From Roseburia sp. CAG:303 (GTDB lineage: Bacteria; Bacillota; Clostridia; Lachnospirales; Lachnospiraceae): a stretch of DNA of 54,369 bases. The notes beneath the pieces are model-generated. The model did no database searches and was not told the DNA's origin. It was given only the letters and a program-made list of their open reading frames with translations. This document shows, one piece after another, positions 1-8,219 of the stretch. The DNA is taken from assembly GCA_000437755.1 (NCBI GenBank), contig FR900143.1, positions 1 through 54,369 of the forward strand, given 5' to 3'. Within the stretch, counting starts at the first letter, position 1, and the number at the start of each line of letters is the position of its first letter. The position numbers were made by a program, and so were the translations under genes.

Positions 1-119
1 ATATATTCTTTTTACAGCATTTATGATATGATGTTAGAGTCAAGAATCTTATAACCTGGGAGCATCTGATAATGCACAGGTCATAAATACTTTAAACCTG
101 ATAATTAACTTATTTTATT

Positions 120-168
120 TGCTGTATAATGTCATAAATACCTTCCGTATTTATGACATTATACAGCA
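120..168. repeat. Perfect 22-bp inverted repeat upstream of proA
   Basis: Arms at 120-141 and 147-168 are exact reverse complements around a 5-base spacer (cttcc). The left arm contains a TATAAT (125-130), so the palindrome may overlap the proA promoter, though no good -35 lies 17 bases upstream. An 11-base part of the left arm (gtcataaatac) also occurs directly at 80-90. The right arm ends 4 bases before the proA ribosome site. It could be an operator, an RNA hairpin acting on translation, or a relic of a small mobile repeat. No T-run follows, so it is not a normal terminator. Confidence 0.7.
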
Positions 169-181
169 GAATGGAGGAAAA

Positions 182-1462
182 ATGACCATACAGGAACAGG
201 CAGCCCTTATGAAACTGGACAGTCCAAAGATGGCTGCTACAACAATTGAAGACCGCAACGCTGCTTTAAAAGCAGTTATTACTGCCCTTCTTTCTAATAA
301 AGAAGCAATTCTGGCAGCAAACAAAAAAGATTTGGACGAAGCCGGAAAAAGTCATGTGGACGTGCCGGTTTTGAAACGTCTGAAATTTAACGAAGATAAA
401 CTGAATGATGTGATTCGTGGAATCGAAGATCTGATTTCACTTCCGGACCCTTTGGGATCTGTCCAGATGAAGCGGGAACTGGATTCTGATCTTCTTCTTA
501 TCCGTGAGTCCTGTCCAATCGGGGTTATCGGAGTCATCTTTGAAGCCCGCCCGGATGCCATGATACAGATTTCTACTCTTTGTATCAAGAGCGGTAACTG
601 TGCCATTTTAAAAGGAGGCAGTGAAACTCTGTATACAAACCGTGAAATTTTCCAGACGATTCACCAGGCTGTTATTGATTCCGGACTTCCGAAAAACTGT
701 ATTTTCCAGGCGGAAGCCCGCAGTGAGATTTCCGAACTGCTTTCCTGCCATGATTCCGTTGACCTTCTGATCCCGAGAGGTTCTAATTCTTTTGTACAAT
801 ATATTATGAACCATACGAAGATCCCTGTCATGGGACATGCTGACGGTATCTGCCATATTTATGCAGACAAAGATCTGGATGTTGAAAAAGCAGTAAAGAT
901 TATTATCGATTCCAAAACACAGTATACCGCCGTGTGCAATGCTGCTGAAACACTGCTGGTTCATAAAGATACGGCAGAAGCACTCCTTCCTGTACTGAGC
1001 AAAGCTTTTCGTGAAAAGAACGTGGAAGTCCGCGGTACGGCTGCGGTACAGCAAATCATTTCCTGCAATAATGCAACCGAAGAAGATTTCAAAACAGAAT
1101 ATCTGGACTTTATTATTTCTGTGAAGATTGTTGATGATTTAGAAGAAGCGATTGAACATATTAACAGGTATGGTTCTCACCACACTGACTGTATTATTAC
1201 AGAAAATGCTGCAACAGCAGAAAAATTTATGCAGTATGTGGATTCCGCCGGCGTTTACCAGAACTGCTCCACCCGTTTTGCAGACGGATACCGGTACGGA
1301 TTTGGTGCAGAGGTCGGTATCAGTACCGGTAAACTTCATGCCAGAGGACCGGTTGGCCTGGAAGGCTTATGCACTTATAAATACAAATTATTTGGCAATG
1401 GAAATATCGTGGCTGATTATGCCGAAGGAAGAAAGAGTTTTCATTTTAAAGATCTTATATAA
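182..1462 (+). CDS. proA: Gamma-glutamyl phosphate reductase (ProA)
   Basis: NADPH-dependent reduction of gamma-glutamyl phosphate to glutamate-5-semialdehyde, the second step of proline synthesis, in the cytoplasm. The 426-residue product has usual ProA length and aldehyde-dehydrogenase-fold features: the IGVIFEARPD segment, GSNSFVQYI, and the catalytic-cysteine region around YTAVCNAAETLL. The C-terminal GAEVGISTGKLHARGPVGLEGL is highly typical. I chose ATG 182 because GGAGG lies just upstream. An in-frame TTG at 119 would add 21 residues read through the inverted repeat and lacks a ribosome site. The usual partner proB is not next to it in this window. A terminator follows. Confidence 0.97.
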   Translation: MTIQEQAALMKLDSPKMAATTIEDRNAALKAVITALLSNKEAILAANKKDLDEAGKSHVDVPVLKRLKFNEDKLNDVIRGIEDLISLPDPLGSVQMKRELDSDLLLIRESCPIGVIGVIFEARPDAMIQISTLCIKSGNCAILKGGSETLYTNREIFQTIHQAVIDSGLPKNCIFQAEARSEISELLSCHDSVDLLIPRGSNSFVQYIMNHTKIPVMGHADGICHIYADKDLDVEKAVKIIIDSKTQYTAVCNAAETLLVHKDTAEALLPVLSKAFREKNVEVRGTAAVQQIISCNNATEEDFKTEYLDFIISVKIVDDLEEAIEHINRYGSHHTDCIITENAATAEKFMQYVDSAGVYQNCSTRFADGYRYGFGAEVGISTGKLHARGPVGLEGLCTYKYKLFGNGNIVADYAEGRKSFHFKDLI

Positions 1463-1475
1463 GAGCAAACAGGAC

Positions 1476-1512
1476 AAAAGGGATGCACTACACCGGGCAA
1501 TGCATCCCTTTT
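1476..1512 (+). terminator. Rho-independent terminator of proA
   Basis: A 12-bp stem (aaaagggatgca at 1476-1487, tgcatccctttt at 1501-1512) with a T-rich tail. It also has an A-run on the other side, so it may serve the convergent metal ATPase gene. A second short hairpin (tcgtaaaca / tgtttacga, 1521-1543) follows and lies nearer the ATPase stop. Confidence 0.85.
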
Positions 1513-1569
1513 TATTATTGTCGTAAACACGAAATGTTTACGACCTGTTCGCCATCAGGCATTTCCTTT

Positions 1570-3645
1570 TTACTCAATGAGATTTTTCATGCTTTCGAGT
1601 CCGATGAGAAGTGTTGATGTGTTATGAAGCACTGCTGATGTTGCCGGCTGAAGGATTCCTCCGACTCCAAGTGCAATCAGTCCGGTATTAAATCCGACAA
1701 TGAATCGGTAATTCTTATGTATTCTCTTCATTAACGCATTGCTGATGGCTTTGAGTGTCACTATTTCGTAAAGATTGTCTGCTCCCATAGTAATATCGGC
1801 TATCTCTCTTGCAATTTCAGCGCCATCGCTGATTGCAATGCCAACATCGGCTGCTGATAATGCAGGAGAATCGTTTACACCATCTCCTACCATGATTACC
1901 TTTCTTCCCATATCTTTTTCTTTTTCCACATACCTTGCTTTGTCTTCCGGCAATACTTCGGAATAATATTCATCCACTCCGACTTTCTGTGCGATTACCT
2001 TTGCGGTACGCTCGCTGTCCCCTGTCATCATGACAACTTTCTTAATGCCTACTTTCTTCAACGAACTGATGACCGCTTCTGCTTCCTCACGCAGCGGATC
2101 TTCGATACAGATAACGGCTGCCAGCACGCCTTCAATCGCAAGATATAAATGTGTGCATTCCGGCGGAAGGTTATTGAATAATTCTTTCTTTCCTTCCGGA
2201 ATAATGCAATTTTCATCTTCAAATACAAAATGATAGCTTCCGATAATTGCTTTTTTTTCATTAATAGTAGTAGAGATACCATGTGCTACGATATATTCTA
2301 CCTGTGAATGCATTTCATCATGTACCAGATGTCTTTCCTGTGCAGCATCTACCACGGCTTTTGCGATGGAATGTGGAAAATGTTCTTCCATGCAGGCTGC
2401 AATCCTGAGTAATTCATCTTCCTCAAATCCGTTGAAAGATACAATCTGTTTTACGGTCGGCTGGGTTTTGGTCAAAGTTCCTGTCTTGTCAAATACAATG
2501 GTATCTGCCTCTGCCACTGCCTCGAGGTATTTTCCTCCCTTTACGGTTATCTGGTAAAGACTTGCTTCACGGATGGCTGATAATACCGAAATCGGCATTG
2601 CCAGCTTTAATGCACATGAGAAATCAACCATGAGTACGGACAGTGCTTTTGTTACATTTCTTGTAAACAGCCACACAAGGCCCGTCCCTGCCAGTGTATA
2701 CGGCACAAGGCGGTCTGCCAGATGACTTGCCTTGCTTTCCAGGGATGATTTCAGCTTCTCAGATTCCTCAATCATCTGGACAATTTTTTCAAAACGGCTG
2801 CTTCCTCCGACAGCTTCTACCCTTAATGTAATGCCTCCTTCTTCGACAACAGTTCCGGCATATACATAGCTGTCTGTCTTTTTATGTACAGGTGCTGATT
2901 CGCCAGTCATGGATGCCTGGTTTACCATTGCCTCCCCATGTTCTACAACACCATCAAATGGTATCATATTTCCCATGTGGACAATTACCCTGTCTCCCTT
3001 CTTTACCTCAGAAGATGGAATCCAGACTTCCTGTCCATCGCAGTCCACCCACACTTTATCAATGTTTAAGGACATGCTCCTTGCCAGGTCACCCACTGAT
3101 TTCTTATGGGTCCATTCTTCCAGCAGTTCACCGATACCCAGAAGGAACATAACAGAACCCGCTGTATTAAAATCACTTCTGAATATAGAAACTCCGATTG
3201 CCGTAGCATCCAGAACCGGTACTTCTATTTTTCCTTTCATCAGTGTCTGAATCCCCTGCCAGATGTATCTTATGGATTTTATAATCGTAATTCCTGCTCT
3301 TAAAGTATATGGCAGGAATAATTTATTTGCTCCACGCAATACGACTTTATTTACCAGTTTTTCCCAATACATATCATTGAGCTGTCTGCCTGAATTCTGT
3401 AGAAATGCATCCGGTACTTCTGTTGTTTCGTAACTGAACTGTTTCAGAAGTCTTATAATCTCTTCCCTGTTTCCGACATAACTTACCGTTACATCCTGCG
3501 ATCTTTCATAAACCTTTACCGAAGTTACATTCTGCTTTCTGTTTAAATAATAATACAGCGTATCTGCCTGTTCATATGTCATTCTTTTCTGCAATACATG
3601 AACACGGATTCTTCCTCTTATCTCGTGTTTAATAACAAAACGCAT
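1570..3645 (-). CDS. P1B-type heavy-metal-translocating ATPase, non-CPx type (ferrosome FezB-like candidate)
   Basis: Predicted inner-membrane metal pump of 691 residues. P-type signatures are visible: TGES (about 247-250), phosphorylation motif DKTGT (386-390), an HP-loop equivalent (HFPHSIA), MTGDS and GDGVNDSPAL. The N-terminal 75 residues look like a metal-binding HMA-type fold without CxxC. The transmembrane metal motif, normally CPC/CPH/SPC, is SCALKLAMP (343-351), so it is not a standard Cu or Zn/Cd pump. From memory this resembles the P1B-6 group that includes ferrosome FezB, but I cannot verify that here. It lies directly downstream of a small acidic membrane protein gene, 88 bases apart on the same strand. 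Ribosome site AAAGGAG precedes ATG 3645. Metal specificity is unproven. Confidence 0.9.
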   Translation of the reverse strand: MRFVIKHEIRGRIRVHVLQKRMTYEQADTLYYYLNRKQNVTSVKVYERSQDVTVSYVGNREEIIRLLKQFSYETTEVPDAFLQNSGRQLNDMYWEKLVNKVVLRGANKLFLPYTLRAGITIIKSIRYIWQGIQTLMKGKIEVPVLDATAIGVSIFRSDFNTAGSVMFLLGIGELLEEWTHKKSVGDLARSMSLNIDKVWVDCDGQEVWIPSSEVKKGDRVIVHMGNMIPFDGVVEHGEAMVNQASMTGESAPVHKKTDSYVYAGTVVEEGGITLRVEAVGGSSRFEKIVQMIEESEKLKSSLESKASHLADRLVPYTLAGTGLVWLFTRNVTKALSVLMVDFSCALKLAMPISVLSAIREASLYQITVKGGKYLEAVAEADTIVFDKTGTLTKTQPTVKQIVSFNGFEEDELLRIAACMEEHFPHSIAKAVVDAAQERHLVHDEMHSQVEYIVAHGISTTINEKKAIIGSYHFVFEDENCIIPEGKKELFNNLPPECTHLYLAIEGVLAAVICIEDPLREEAEAVISSLKKVGIKKVVMMTGDSERTAKVIAQKVGVDEYYSEVLPEDKARYVEKEKDMGRKVIMVGDGVNDSPALSAADVGIAISDGAEIAREIADITMGADNLYEIVTLKAISNALMKRIHKNYRFIVGFNTGLIALGVGGILQPATSAVLHNTSTLLIGLESMKNLIE

Positions 3646-3660
3646 ACTATCTCTCCTTTG

Positions 3661-3689
3661 TTAGATTGGTCTAATCCTGCTTAGTCTAA
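3661..3689. promoter_or_regulatory. Paired TTAG-N-CTAA palindromes, possible metalloregulator site
   Basis: TTAGATTGGTCTAA (3661-3674) and TTAGTCTAA (3681-3689) are two related dyads in the gap between the small membrane protein and the ATPase start. Their TTAG/CTAA half-sites recall DtxR/IdeR/MntR-family operators, which would suit a metal pump. Only the dyads are seen. The regulator assignment is inference. Confidence 0.35.
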
Positions 3690-3733
3690 AAGAACACCTG
3701 TTATTTCAACAGATGCTCTCTTGCTTCATTTCA

Positions 3734-4060
3734 TTATTCTGCTTTTTCTTCTGCTTCAGTTTCTGTAAAATCTTCTTCCGTTGCAGTTTCTTCTGCCTCA
3801 TCTTCAAAGATTTCTTCTTTTGCAGCTCTTTCTTCATTGATCTGCTGAGCTTCTGCATAAATATCTTCTGCATTTTCCTGAATTGTTGTAGCAGCCTTCA
3901 TGACACATTCTTTTGCTCTGAGAACTGCAGCTGTACAACCGGTATAAACTTTCTTTGCATCTTTGCTTCCAAGAACTTTTATTCCTGCTGTTCCAAACAA
4001 TACACCTGCGGCAAAAATACCCGTTTTCTTAAAATCAACTGACTTAAATACTTTTAACAT
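3734..4060 (-). CDS. Small membrane protein with acidic C-terminus, partner of P1B ATPase
   Basis: A 108-residue protein. The N-terminal part has a glycine-rich hydrophobic segment (about residues 13-31, GIFAAGVLFGTAGIKVLGS). A helical middle follows (about 35-75), then an almost purely Glu/Asp/Thr/Ala tail from about residue 80. I believe it belongs to a small family of unknown function (possibly DUF6110) that accompanies P1B ATPases in gut Clostridia, but this is from memory. A hydrophobic glycine-rich head with an acidic tail is also the layout of magnetosome proteins such as Mms6, which supports an iron-handling idea only by analogy. GGAGG precedes the start. A TATAAT lies at 4123-4128 without a clear -35. 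It is probably co-transcribed with the ATPase. Confidence 0.85.
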   Translation of the reverse strand: MLKVFKSVDFKKTGIFAAGVLFGTAGIKVLGSKDAKKVYTGCTAAVLRAKECVMKAATTIQENAEDIYAEAQQINEERAAKEEIFEDEAEETATEEDFTETEAEEKAE

Positions 4061-4167
4061 TTATATACCTCCATTTGACTTTTCCATATAAAGTTGCTTT
4101 GCAAAAATTTTCGCTTCCTGTCATTATATATCTTTTTCTCTTATTTTGCTATCAGTTTTTCTATCTG

Positions 4168-5877
4168 TTATTGAGATTTTTTATCATTTTCTGTCTTCGC
4201 TATTTTCAAATGACATATGAGCTTTTCTAACGATACAGCCTGTTCGCTCATCTGCTGGCTGGCAGCCGCACATTCCTGTGATGTTGCAGAATTCGTCTGA
4301 ACAACGTCATTGATTTCTGCTACCCTGTTATTAATATTTCGGATCGCTTCCGCCTGCTGTTTTAATTCATCCGCCATGCCATTGACCATACCCACAACAG
4401 CATCTGCACCATTCGCAACACTCTGAAGCTGCTGTGCCGTATCATGTGCCATAAACATTCCTTTTTCAATGGCTTCCACAGAAGTCTGAATCAGCGATGC
4501 AGATTCTTTTGCCGCTTCCGCACTCTGTGCCGCCAGTACGGATACCTGATCTGCTACTACCGCAAATCCCTTTCCGGCCTCGCCTGCACGTGCTGCTTCA
4601 ATCGATGCATTTAATGCCAGCAGATTTGTCTGGGAGGAAATCTCATTGATAGAAGCAATAATTTTACTGATTTTTGCTGAAGATTCGTCAATTTCCAGCA
4701 TTGCCTCAACCATATCTTTCATTTTGCAGTTGCCTTCTTCCGTTGCACGTCCGCTTTCCTGTACCTGTTCACTGATGGTTATTGCATTCTCTGCATTTAA
4801 GGAAACCTGCTCTGACACTCTGCCCAGGGTTGACGCAAGTTCCTCTACGATAGTTGCCTGCCTTGCAGCACCATCCGCCAAATCATTGGAACTGTCTGCA
4901 ATCTGACCAGATCCATCTTTTACCTGATTAGAAACCTGCCTCATATTTTCAACCATATGTGTCATATTCTTTTCAAAATCCATAAAAGAATCCAGTATTT
5001 CTTCGAAATCACCTTTCCATTCTACCTGCGGTGTCACTTCAAAATCGCCTTTTGAGAATTTATGCATGGTTACACTGATATCCTGTACATAAGCTGCCAG
5101 TGTCTGTAAAGCTGATTTCAGGCTGCCCGCCATCTCTCCAATTTCGTCCTCTGCACTGTCATCAATCTCAACCTGGAGATTTCCTTTCGCCAGTTCTTCT
5201 GTGGCTCTTTCTATCTTGCGCACAGGAATGACAAGTGAATTTACAATTTTTCTTCCCATTCTTGCCGCTATGATTGTCGCAAGAATAATAACCACTATGA
5301 CCACAAGGATCCCTGAAAACACTGTAATCTGATTGCTCCGGAGAGCTTTTTCCTTCTCCGCATTGGTAATATCATCAATCTTGTCAGATATCGTAACTAC
5401 ATCCTGTAATGCCGGTGCGCACTGCTTTAATATTTTTTCTGAAGCAGCATCCCTGTCACCCGATTCAATATCTTCGATAATTGCATATCCGATCTCGCCC
5501 CATTTCTGTAACGCATTCGAGTATTCCTGGCACACATCCGCATCAACAATCCCCGTTGCTTTCAGTGTTTTTAACCGGGTATCAACTTCGGACAGCTTAT
5601 CAACTACAGTCTGTTTATAATTACTATAGGTACTCGTGTCATCATTCAATGCCATTTCCCTTATGTTCCGTGCCGCGATATTTACGTCAATCCGGCACAT
5701 CTTTACTGCGGTATCGGCTGTCTGTGCCCCATGTATGTAATGATTCAGGTTCGTGTACAGTGTAGAAAAACAGGCAATGCTGATGATTCCGGACAGAATC
5801 ATTAATGCAATTACAAAAAAATAACCCGCATTCAATCGTTTCTTCAAATTTAATTGTTCCAGTTTCTTATAGGTCAT
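4168..5877 (-). CDS. Methyl-accepting chemotaxis protein
   Basis: A 569-residue transmembrane receptor signalling to CheA/CheW. Order: TM1 (about 18-40), a four-helix-bundle type extracytoplasmic sensor (about 41-180), TM2 (about 184-206), a HAMP linker (about 210-265) and a long cytoplasmic signalling coiled coil. The invariant hairpin tip reads EISSQTNLLALNASIEAARA, followed by GKGFAVVADQV. There is no CheR-docking pentapeptide at the end. The ligand cannot be predicted. It stands alone, with no chemotaxis or flagellar genes nearby except a FliB-like gene 30 kb away. The start is preceded by AAAGGAAG. Confidence 0.95.
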   Translation of the reverse strand: MTYKKLEQLNLKKRLNAGYFFVIALMILSGIISIACFSTLYTNLNHYIHGAQTADTAVKMCRIDVNIAARNIREMALNDDTSTYSNYKQTVVDKLSEVDTRLKTLKATGIVDADVCQEYSNALQKWGEIGYAIIEDIESGDRDAASEKILKQCAPALQDVVTISDKIDDITNAEKEKALRSNQITVFSGILVVIVVIILATIIAARMGRKIVNSLVIPVRKIERATEELAKGNLQVEIDDSAEDEIGEMAGSLKSALQTLAAYVQDISVTMHKFSKGDFEVTPQVEWKGDFEEILDSFMDFEKNMTHMVENMRQVSNQVKDGSGQIADSSNDLADGAARQATIVEELASTLGRVSEQVSLNAENAITISEQVQESGRATEEGNCKMKDMVEAMLEIDESSAKISKIIASINEISSQTNLLALNASIEAARAGEAGKGFAVVADQVSVLAAQSAEAAKESASLIQTSVEAIEKGMFMAHDTAQQLQSVANGADAVVGMVNGMADELKQQAEAIRNINNRVAEINDVVQTNSATSQECAAASQQMSEQAVSLEKLICHLKIAKTENDKKSQ

Positions 5878-5909
5878 TCTGATAATCTTCCTTTCATTTT
5901 TTTTACGAT

Positions 5910-5938
5910 ATCATAGATCGGATTTTTCTGAAAGTCAA
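5910..5938 (-). promoter_or_regulatory. Sigma-A promoter of the chemotaxis receptor
   Basis: TTGACT (5933-5938) and TATGAT (5910-5915) on the minus strand with a 17-base spacer, about 30 bases before the start codon. Confidence 0.65.
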
Positions 5939-5947
5939 TTATTATTT

Positions 5948-6562
5948 TTACTCTTTTTTCAAATAATTTTTATATATCTGGCAGATAAGATCTGTTGTGC
6001 CTTCGATTCCAAGTGAATGGCTGTTTATGGTCATGTCATAGTTATCTTTCCCGCCCCATTTCTGTTTGGAAAAATAATTGTAATAATTCTTTCTGCGGGT
6101 ATCGGTTTTCTTGATAAACGACTTTGCCTGCATATTACTCAGGTTTTCCGTCTTCATAATCCGATCTGCACGAGCTTCTGCCGGAGCCGTGATAAATATG
6201 CTGATTTTATTCACATCCTCATCTTTTAAAACATAATCCGCACAGCGTCCGACGATTACACAGTCATGTGTCCTGGCAATTTTTTTTATTACATCACTCT
6301 GCAGCTGATAGAGCATCTCTGTGGCAGGACGTTCCTGCACAACATTCTCATTTCCTTCATAGAGCAGTTTGTAATAGAACTGGTTTGTCGCTTTCTCATC
6401 TGATTTATCCAGTGAATCCGATGTAATCCCGCCGTACTCCTTCGCCATATCAAGCAGATTACTGTCATAGAATTCAATCCCCAGTCTCTTCGCTACTTCC
6501 TGTCCAATTACTTTTCCGCCACTTCCGCTTTCACGTCCAATACAAATCACCGTATGTCTCAT
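5948..6562 (-). CDS. Cytidylate kinase-like family protein
   Basis: A 204-residue P-loop protein of the cytidylate-kinase-2 type. The N-terminus (CIGRESGSGG) is a modified Walker A. VGRCADYVL and the lid-like region around TDTRRKNYYNYF match this group, and the family is common and largely uncharacterised in Clostridia. The nucleotide substrate is unknown, and it should not be assumed to be the housekeeping Cmk. I start at ATG 6562 because AAGGAGG sits 6-7 bases upstream. An in-frame TTG two codons earlier is too close to that site. It has its own promoter. Confidence 0.85.
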   Translation of the reverse strand: MRHTVICIGRESGSGGKVIGQEVAKRLGIEFYDSNLLDMAKEYGGITSDSLDKSDEKATNQFYYKLLYEGNENVVQERPATEMLYQLQSDVIKKIARTHDCVIVGRCADYVLKDEDVNKISIFITAPAEARADRIMKTENLSNMQAKSFIKKTDTRRKNYYNYFSKQKWGGKDNYDMTINSHSLGIEGTTDLICQIYKNYLKKE

Positions 6563-6613
6563 AGGCAACCTCCTTGTTTTCCACTATAATTTTTTCAAAA
6601 TCTCTGTACTTTC

Positions 6614-6642
6614 ATTATACTGAAAACAGCAGTTAAAGTCAA
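6614..6642 (-). promoter_or_regulatory. Sigma-A promoter of the cytidylate kinase-like gene
   Basis: TTGACT (6637-6642) and TATAAT (6614-6619) on the minus strand, spacer 17. The -35 overlaps the stop codon of the upstream antiporter gene, so this gene is a separate transcription unit. Confidence 0.75.
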
Positions 6643-7814
6643 CCTTCCAATAGTTTTTGATACGTTGCATCTATGAGAAATGCCCCTAGCGGAGCCGTAA
6701 TGAAAATCGCAAGAACGGCAACCGTGAGAACAATTTTTCCGCAGGGAAGTCCCATTGCCATAGGCAGTCCCCCGATCGCTGCCTGGACGGTGGCTTTTGG
6801 CATATATGCCAGCATGCAGAATATACGTTCTTTCCAGTTGAGCTTTGTTCCTGCCATGCACAGGCACACTCCCAGCATCCGGAAAACAAGTACAGCAAAG
6901 ATAAGTATTACGGCTGCCAGCCCTGCCGAAGATACATAGCTTATATCCACGGACGCACCTACTAATGTAAATAATATAACTTCTGCAAATACCCACATCT
7001 GGTTAAATTTACCGGATAACATCTTTGCACTGTCCATTTTCTTTCTCTGCAATCCTATGCCCATAAACATGACCGCAATCAGTCCGGAAAATGTAATACC
7101 GGTATGCAGGCCGTCCTCTGCCGCTGTCAGCAGAAATGATACGGACAGAAAGACGAGAAGCTTTACGGCATCCCTTACCCCAACCCGCTGAAAATAAGAT
7201 GCCAGGGCATAACCCAGAACCATTCCGATGACAGCACCGAGCAGGATGGACACCGGTATATTTACAAAACTGATGACAGATATTTCTTTCCCCTGTGCCA
7301 GCGAGGTAAATGCAGAAAATAATACGATGACAAATACATCATCTACGGATGCACCCGCAAGGATAATCTGGGGAATCCCTTTTCTGACTCCATATCCCTC
7401 TTCCATGAGTTTGATCATCTTCGGAACAATGACCGCAGGCGATACTGCGGCAACCACGCTTCCCATAACGGCTGCTTCCAGCCTTGTTACAGGGAGAAGC
7501 ACGGGTGCAAGCAGTATCATTCCGGTGATTTCAAATGCTGCCGGAACAAAGCACATCAGCACCGCAGGTCTGCCGTTTTTCTTTAAATCTTCCAGATTCA
7601 GTGTCAGTCCTGCCCGTGACAGAATGATAATCAGTGCTATTTTTCTTAACTGTGAGGATATTCCAAGAATACTCCCGTCAATCAGATCCAGAACAGCCGG
7701 CCCTGCCAGCACTCCCACAAGAATCATTCCGAGCAGTGCCGGCAGTCTGAGTTTCCTGCAAAGCCAGCCGGCAAACATGCCTCCGAGTAATAATAGTGCA
7801 ATACTGAATAACAT
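6639..7814 (-). CDS. Cation/proton antiporter (Na_H_Exchanger family) under fluoride riboswitch control
   Basis: A 391-residue polytopic membrane protein with about 11-12 hydrophobic segments. Family hallmarks are AAVSPAVIVP in the middle of the first half and a paired acidic motif ASVDD (158-159), which in NhaA-like exchangers carries the protons. The gene is read from a leader holding a fluoride riboswitch and terminator (8092-8186), so it is probably part of the fluoride stress response. Whether it moves fluoride itself, or cations/protons to offset HF entry, is open. A MITE-like element lies between the riboswitch and the ribosome site (AAAGGAG). Length is normal and intact. Confidence 0.9.
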   Translation of the reverse strand: MLFSIALLLLGGMFAGWLCRKLRLPALLGMILVGVLAGPAVLDLIDGSILGISSQLRKIALIIILSRAGLTLNLEDLKKNGRPAVLMCFVPAAFEITGMILLAPVLLPVTRLEAAVMGSVVAAVSPAVIVPKMIKLMEEGYGVRKGIPQIILAGASVDDVFVIVLFSAFTSLAQGKEISVISFVNIPVSILLGAVIGMVLGYALASYFQRVGVRDAVKLLVFLSVSFLLTAAEDGLHTGITFSGLIAVMFMGIGLQRKKMDSAKMLSGKFNQMWVFAEVILFTLVGASVDISYVSSAGLAAVILIFAVLVFRMLGVCLCMAGTKLNWKERIFCMLAYMPKATVQAAIGGLPMAMGLPCGKIVLTVAVLAIFITAPLGAFLIDATYQKLLEG

Positions 7815-7866
7815 AATTTTCTCCTTTCTTAATTACCTGTTAATAGGTAATTGCGAAACACTTAAT

Positions 7867-8062
7867 AATTGCGAAACACTTAAATTTTTGTAAATGCATA
7901 TGCAAATGAAACATTACACGAAGGCACGCTCTCGCTACATTCGGCTGGTAGCGGTACTAAGATGCTAAAATACAGCATCTAAGTGCCGACCGCCTCATAG
8001 TACCTTCTTAGTAATTGTTTGATTTGCATATGCAATAAAGATAAATTATGAGTTTCGCAATT
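7867..8062. mobile_element. MITE-like palindromic element, copy A
   Basis: A 196-bp non-coding element whose ends are inverted (aattgcgaaac / gtttcgcaatt) and whose two halves pair imperfectly along most of their length, including tgcatatgcaaat on both sides. The apex is a perfect small hairpin, agatgct / agcatct (7970-7980 region). A nearly identical element lies in opposite orientation at 12909-13104, differing mainly in the apex hairpin. It is flanked by a 12-base direct repeat (attacctgttaa at 7832-7843 and 8067-8078), consistent with a target duplication. Its left terminus is duplicated in tandem (7849-7866 and 7867-7884). No transposase is present. Confidence 0.75.
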
Positions 8063-8091
8063 CCCTATTACCTGTTAACTATATTAACGCA

Positions 8092-8136
8092 GAAAAAGCT
8101 GACAATTTCTGCGTATTACGCAGAAGTCATCAGCTT
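8092..8136 (-). terminator. Terminator of the fluoride riboswitch expression platform
   Basis: On the minus strand, outer stem AAGCTGA/TCAGCTT and inner stem TTCTGCGT/ACGCAGAA with loop AAT, followed by a short U-run. The 5' half reuses GCUGAUGACUUCUGC, the 3' half of the aptamer, so terminator and ligand-bound aptamer are mutually exclusive. This predicts transcription ON with fluoride. Confidence 0.85.
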
Positions 8137-8186
8137 AAATAAGCGGTTTTAATGTTTATTACATTAGGGGAGAACTTCATTCCCTT
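8120..8186 (-). promoter_or_regulatory. Fluoride (crcB) riboswitch aptamer
   Basis: Read on the minus strand: GGGAAUGAAGUUCUCCC stem-loop, an optional AAUGU/ACAUU hairpin, then AAACCGC, a short GCUU/AAGC stem and UGAUGACUUCUGC. These are the conserved blocks of the crcB RNA. The loop GAAGU can pair with ACUUC in the 3' block to form the characteristic pseudoknot. It controls the antiporter at 6639-7814, about 305 bases downstream because of the inserted element. Confidence 0.9.
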
Positions 8187-8188
8187 AT

Positions 8189-8219
8189 AATATAGTAACA
8201 GTTTTTTTCAAAATGTCAA
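8189..8219 (-). promoter_or_regulatory. Candidate promoter of the fluoride riboswitch transcript
   Basis: TTGACA (8214-8219, minus strand) and TATATT (8189-8194) with a longer than usual 19-base spacer, placed just upstream of the aptamer. The -35 overlaps the stop codon of the 39-residue ORF. The -10 choice is uncertain. Confidence 0.45.

Noticed and set aside
7849..8062. Copy A of the palindromic element as an intergenic terminator or CRISPR-like repeat
   Set aside because: No T-run or spacer pattern. The near-identical copy at 12909-13104 with terminal inverted repeats shows it is a dispersed element.
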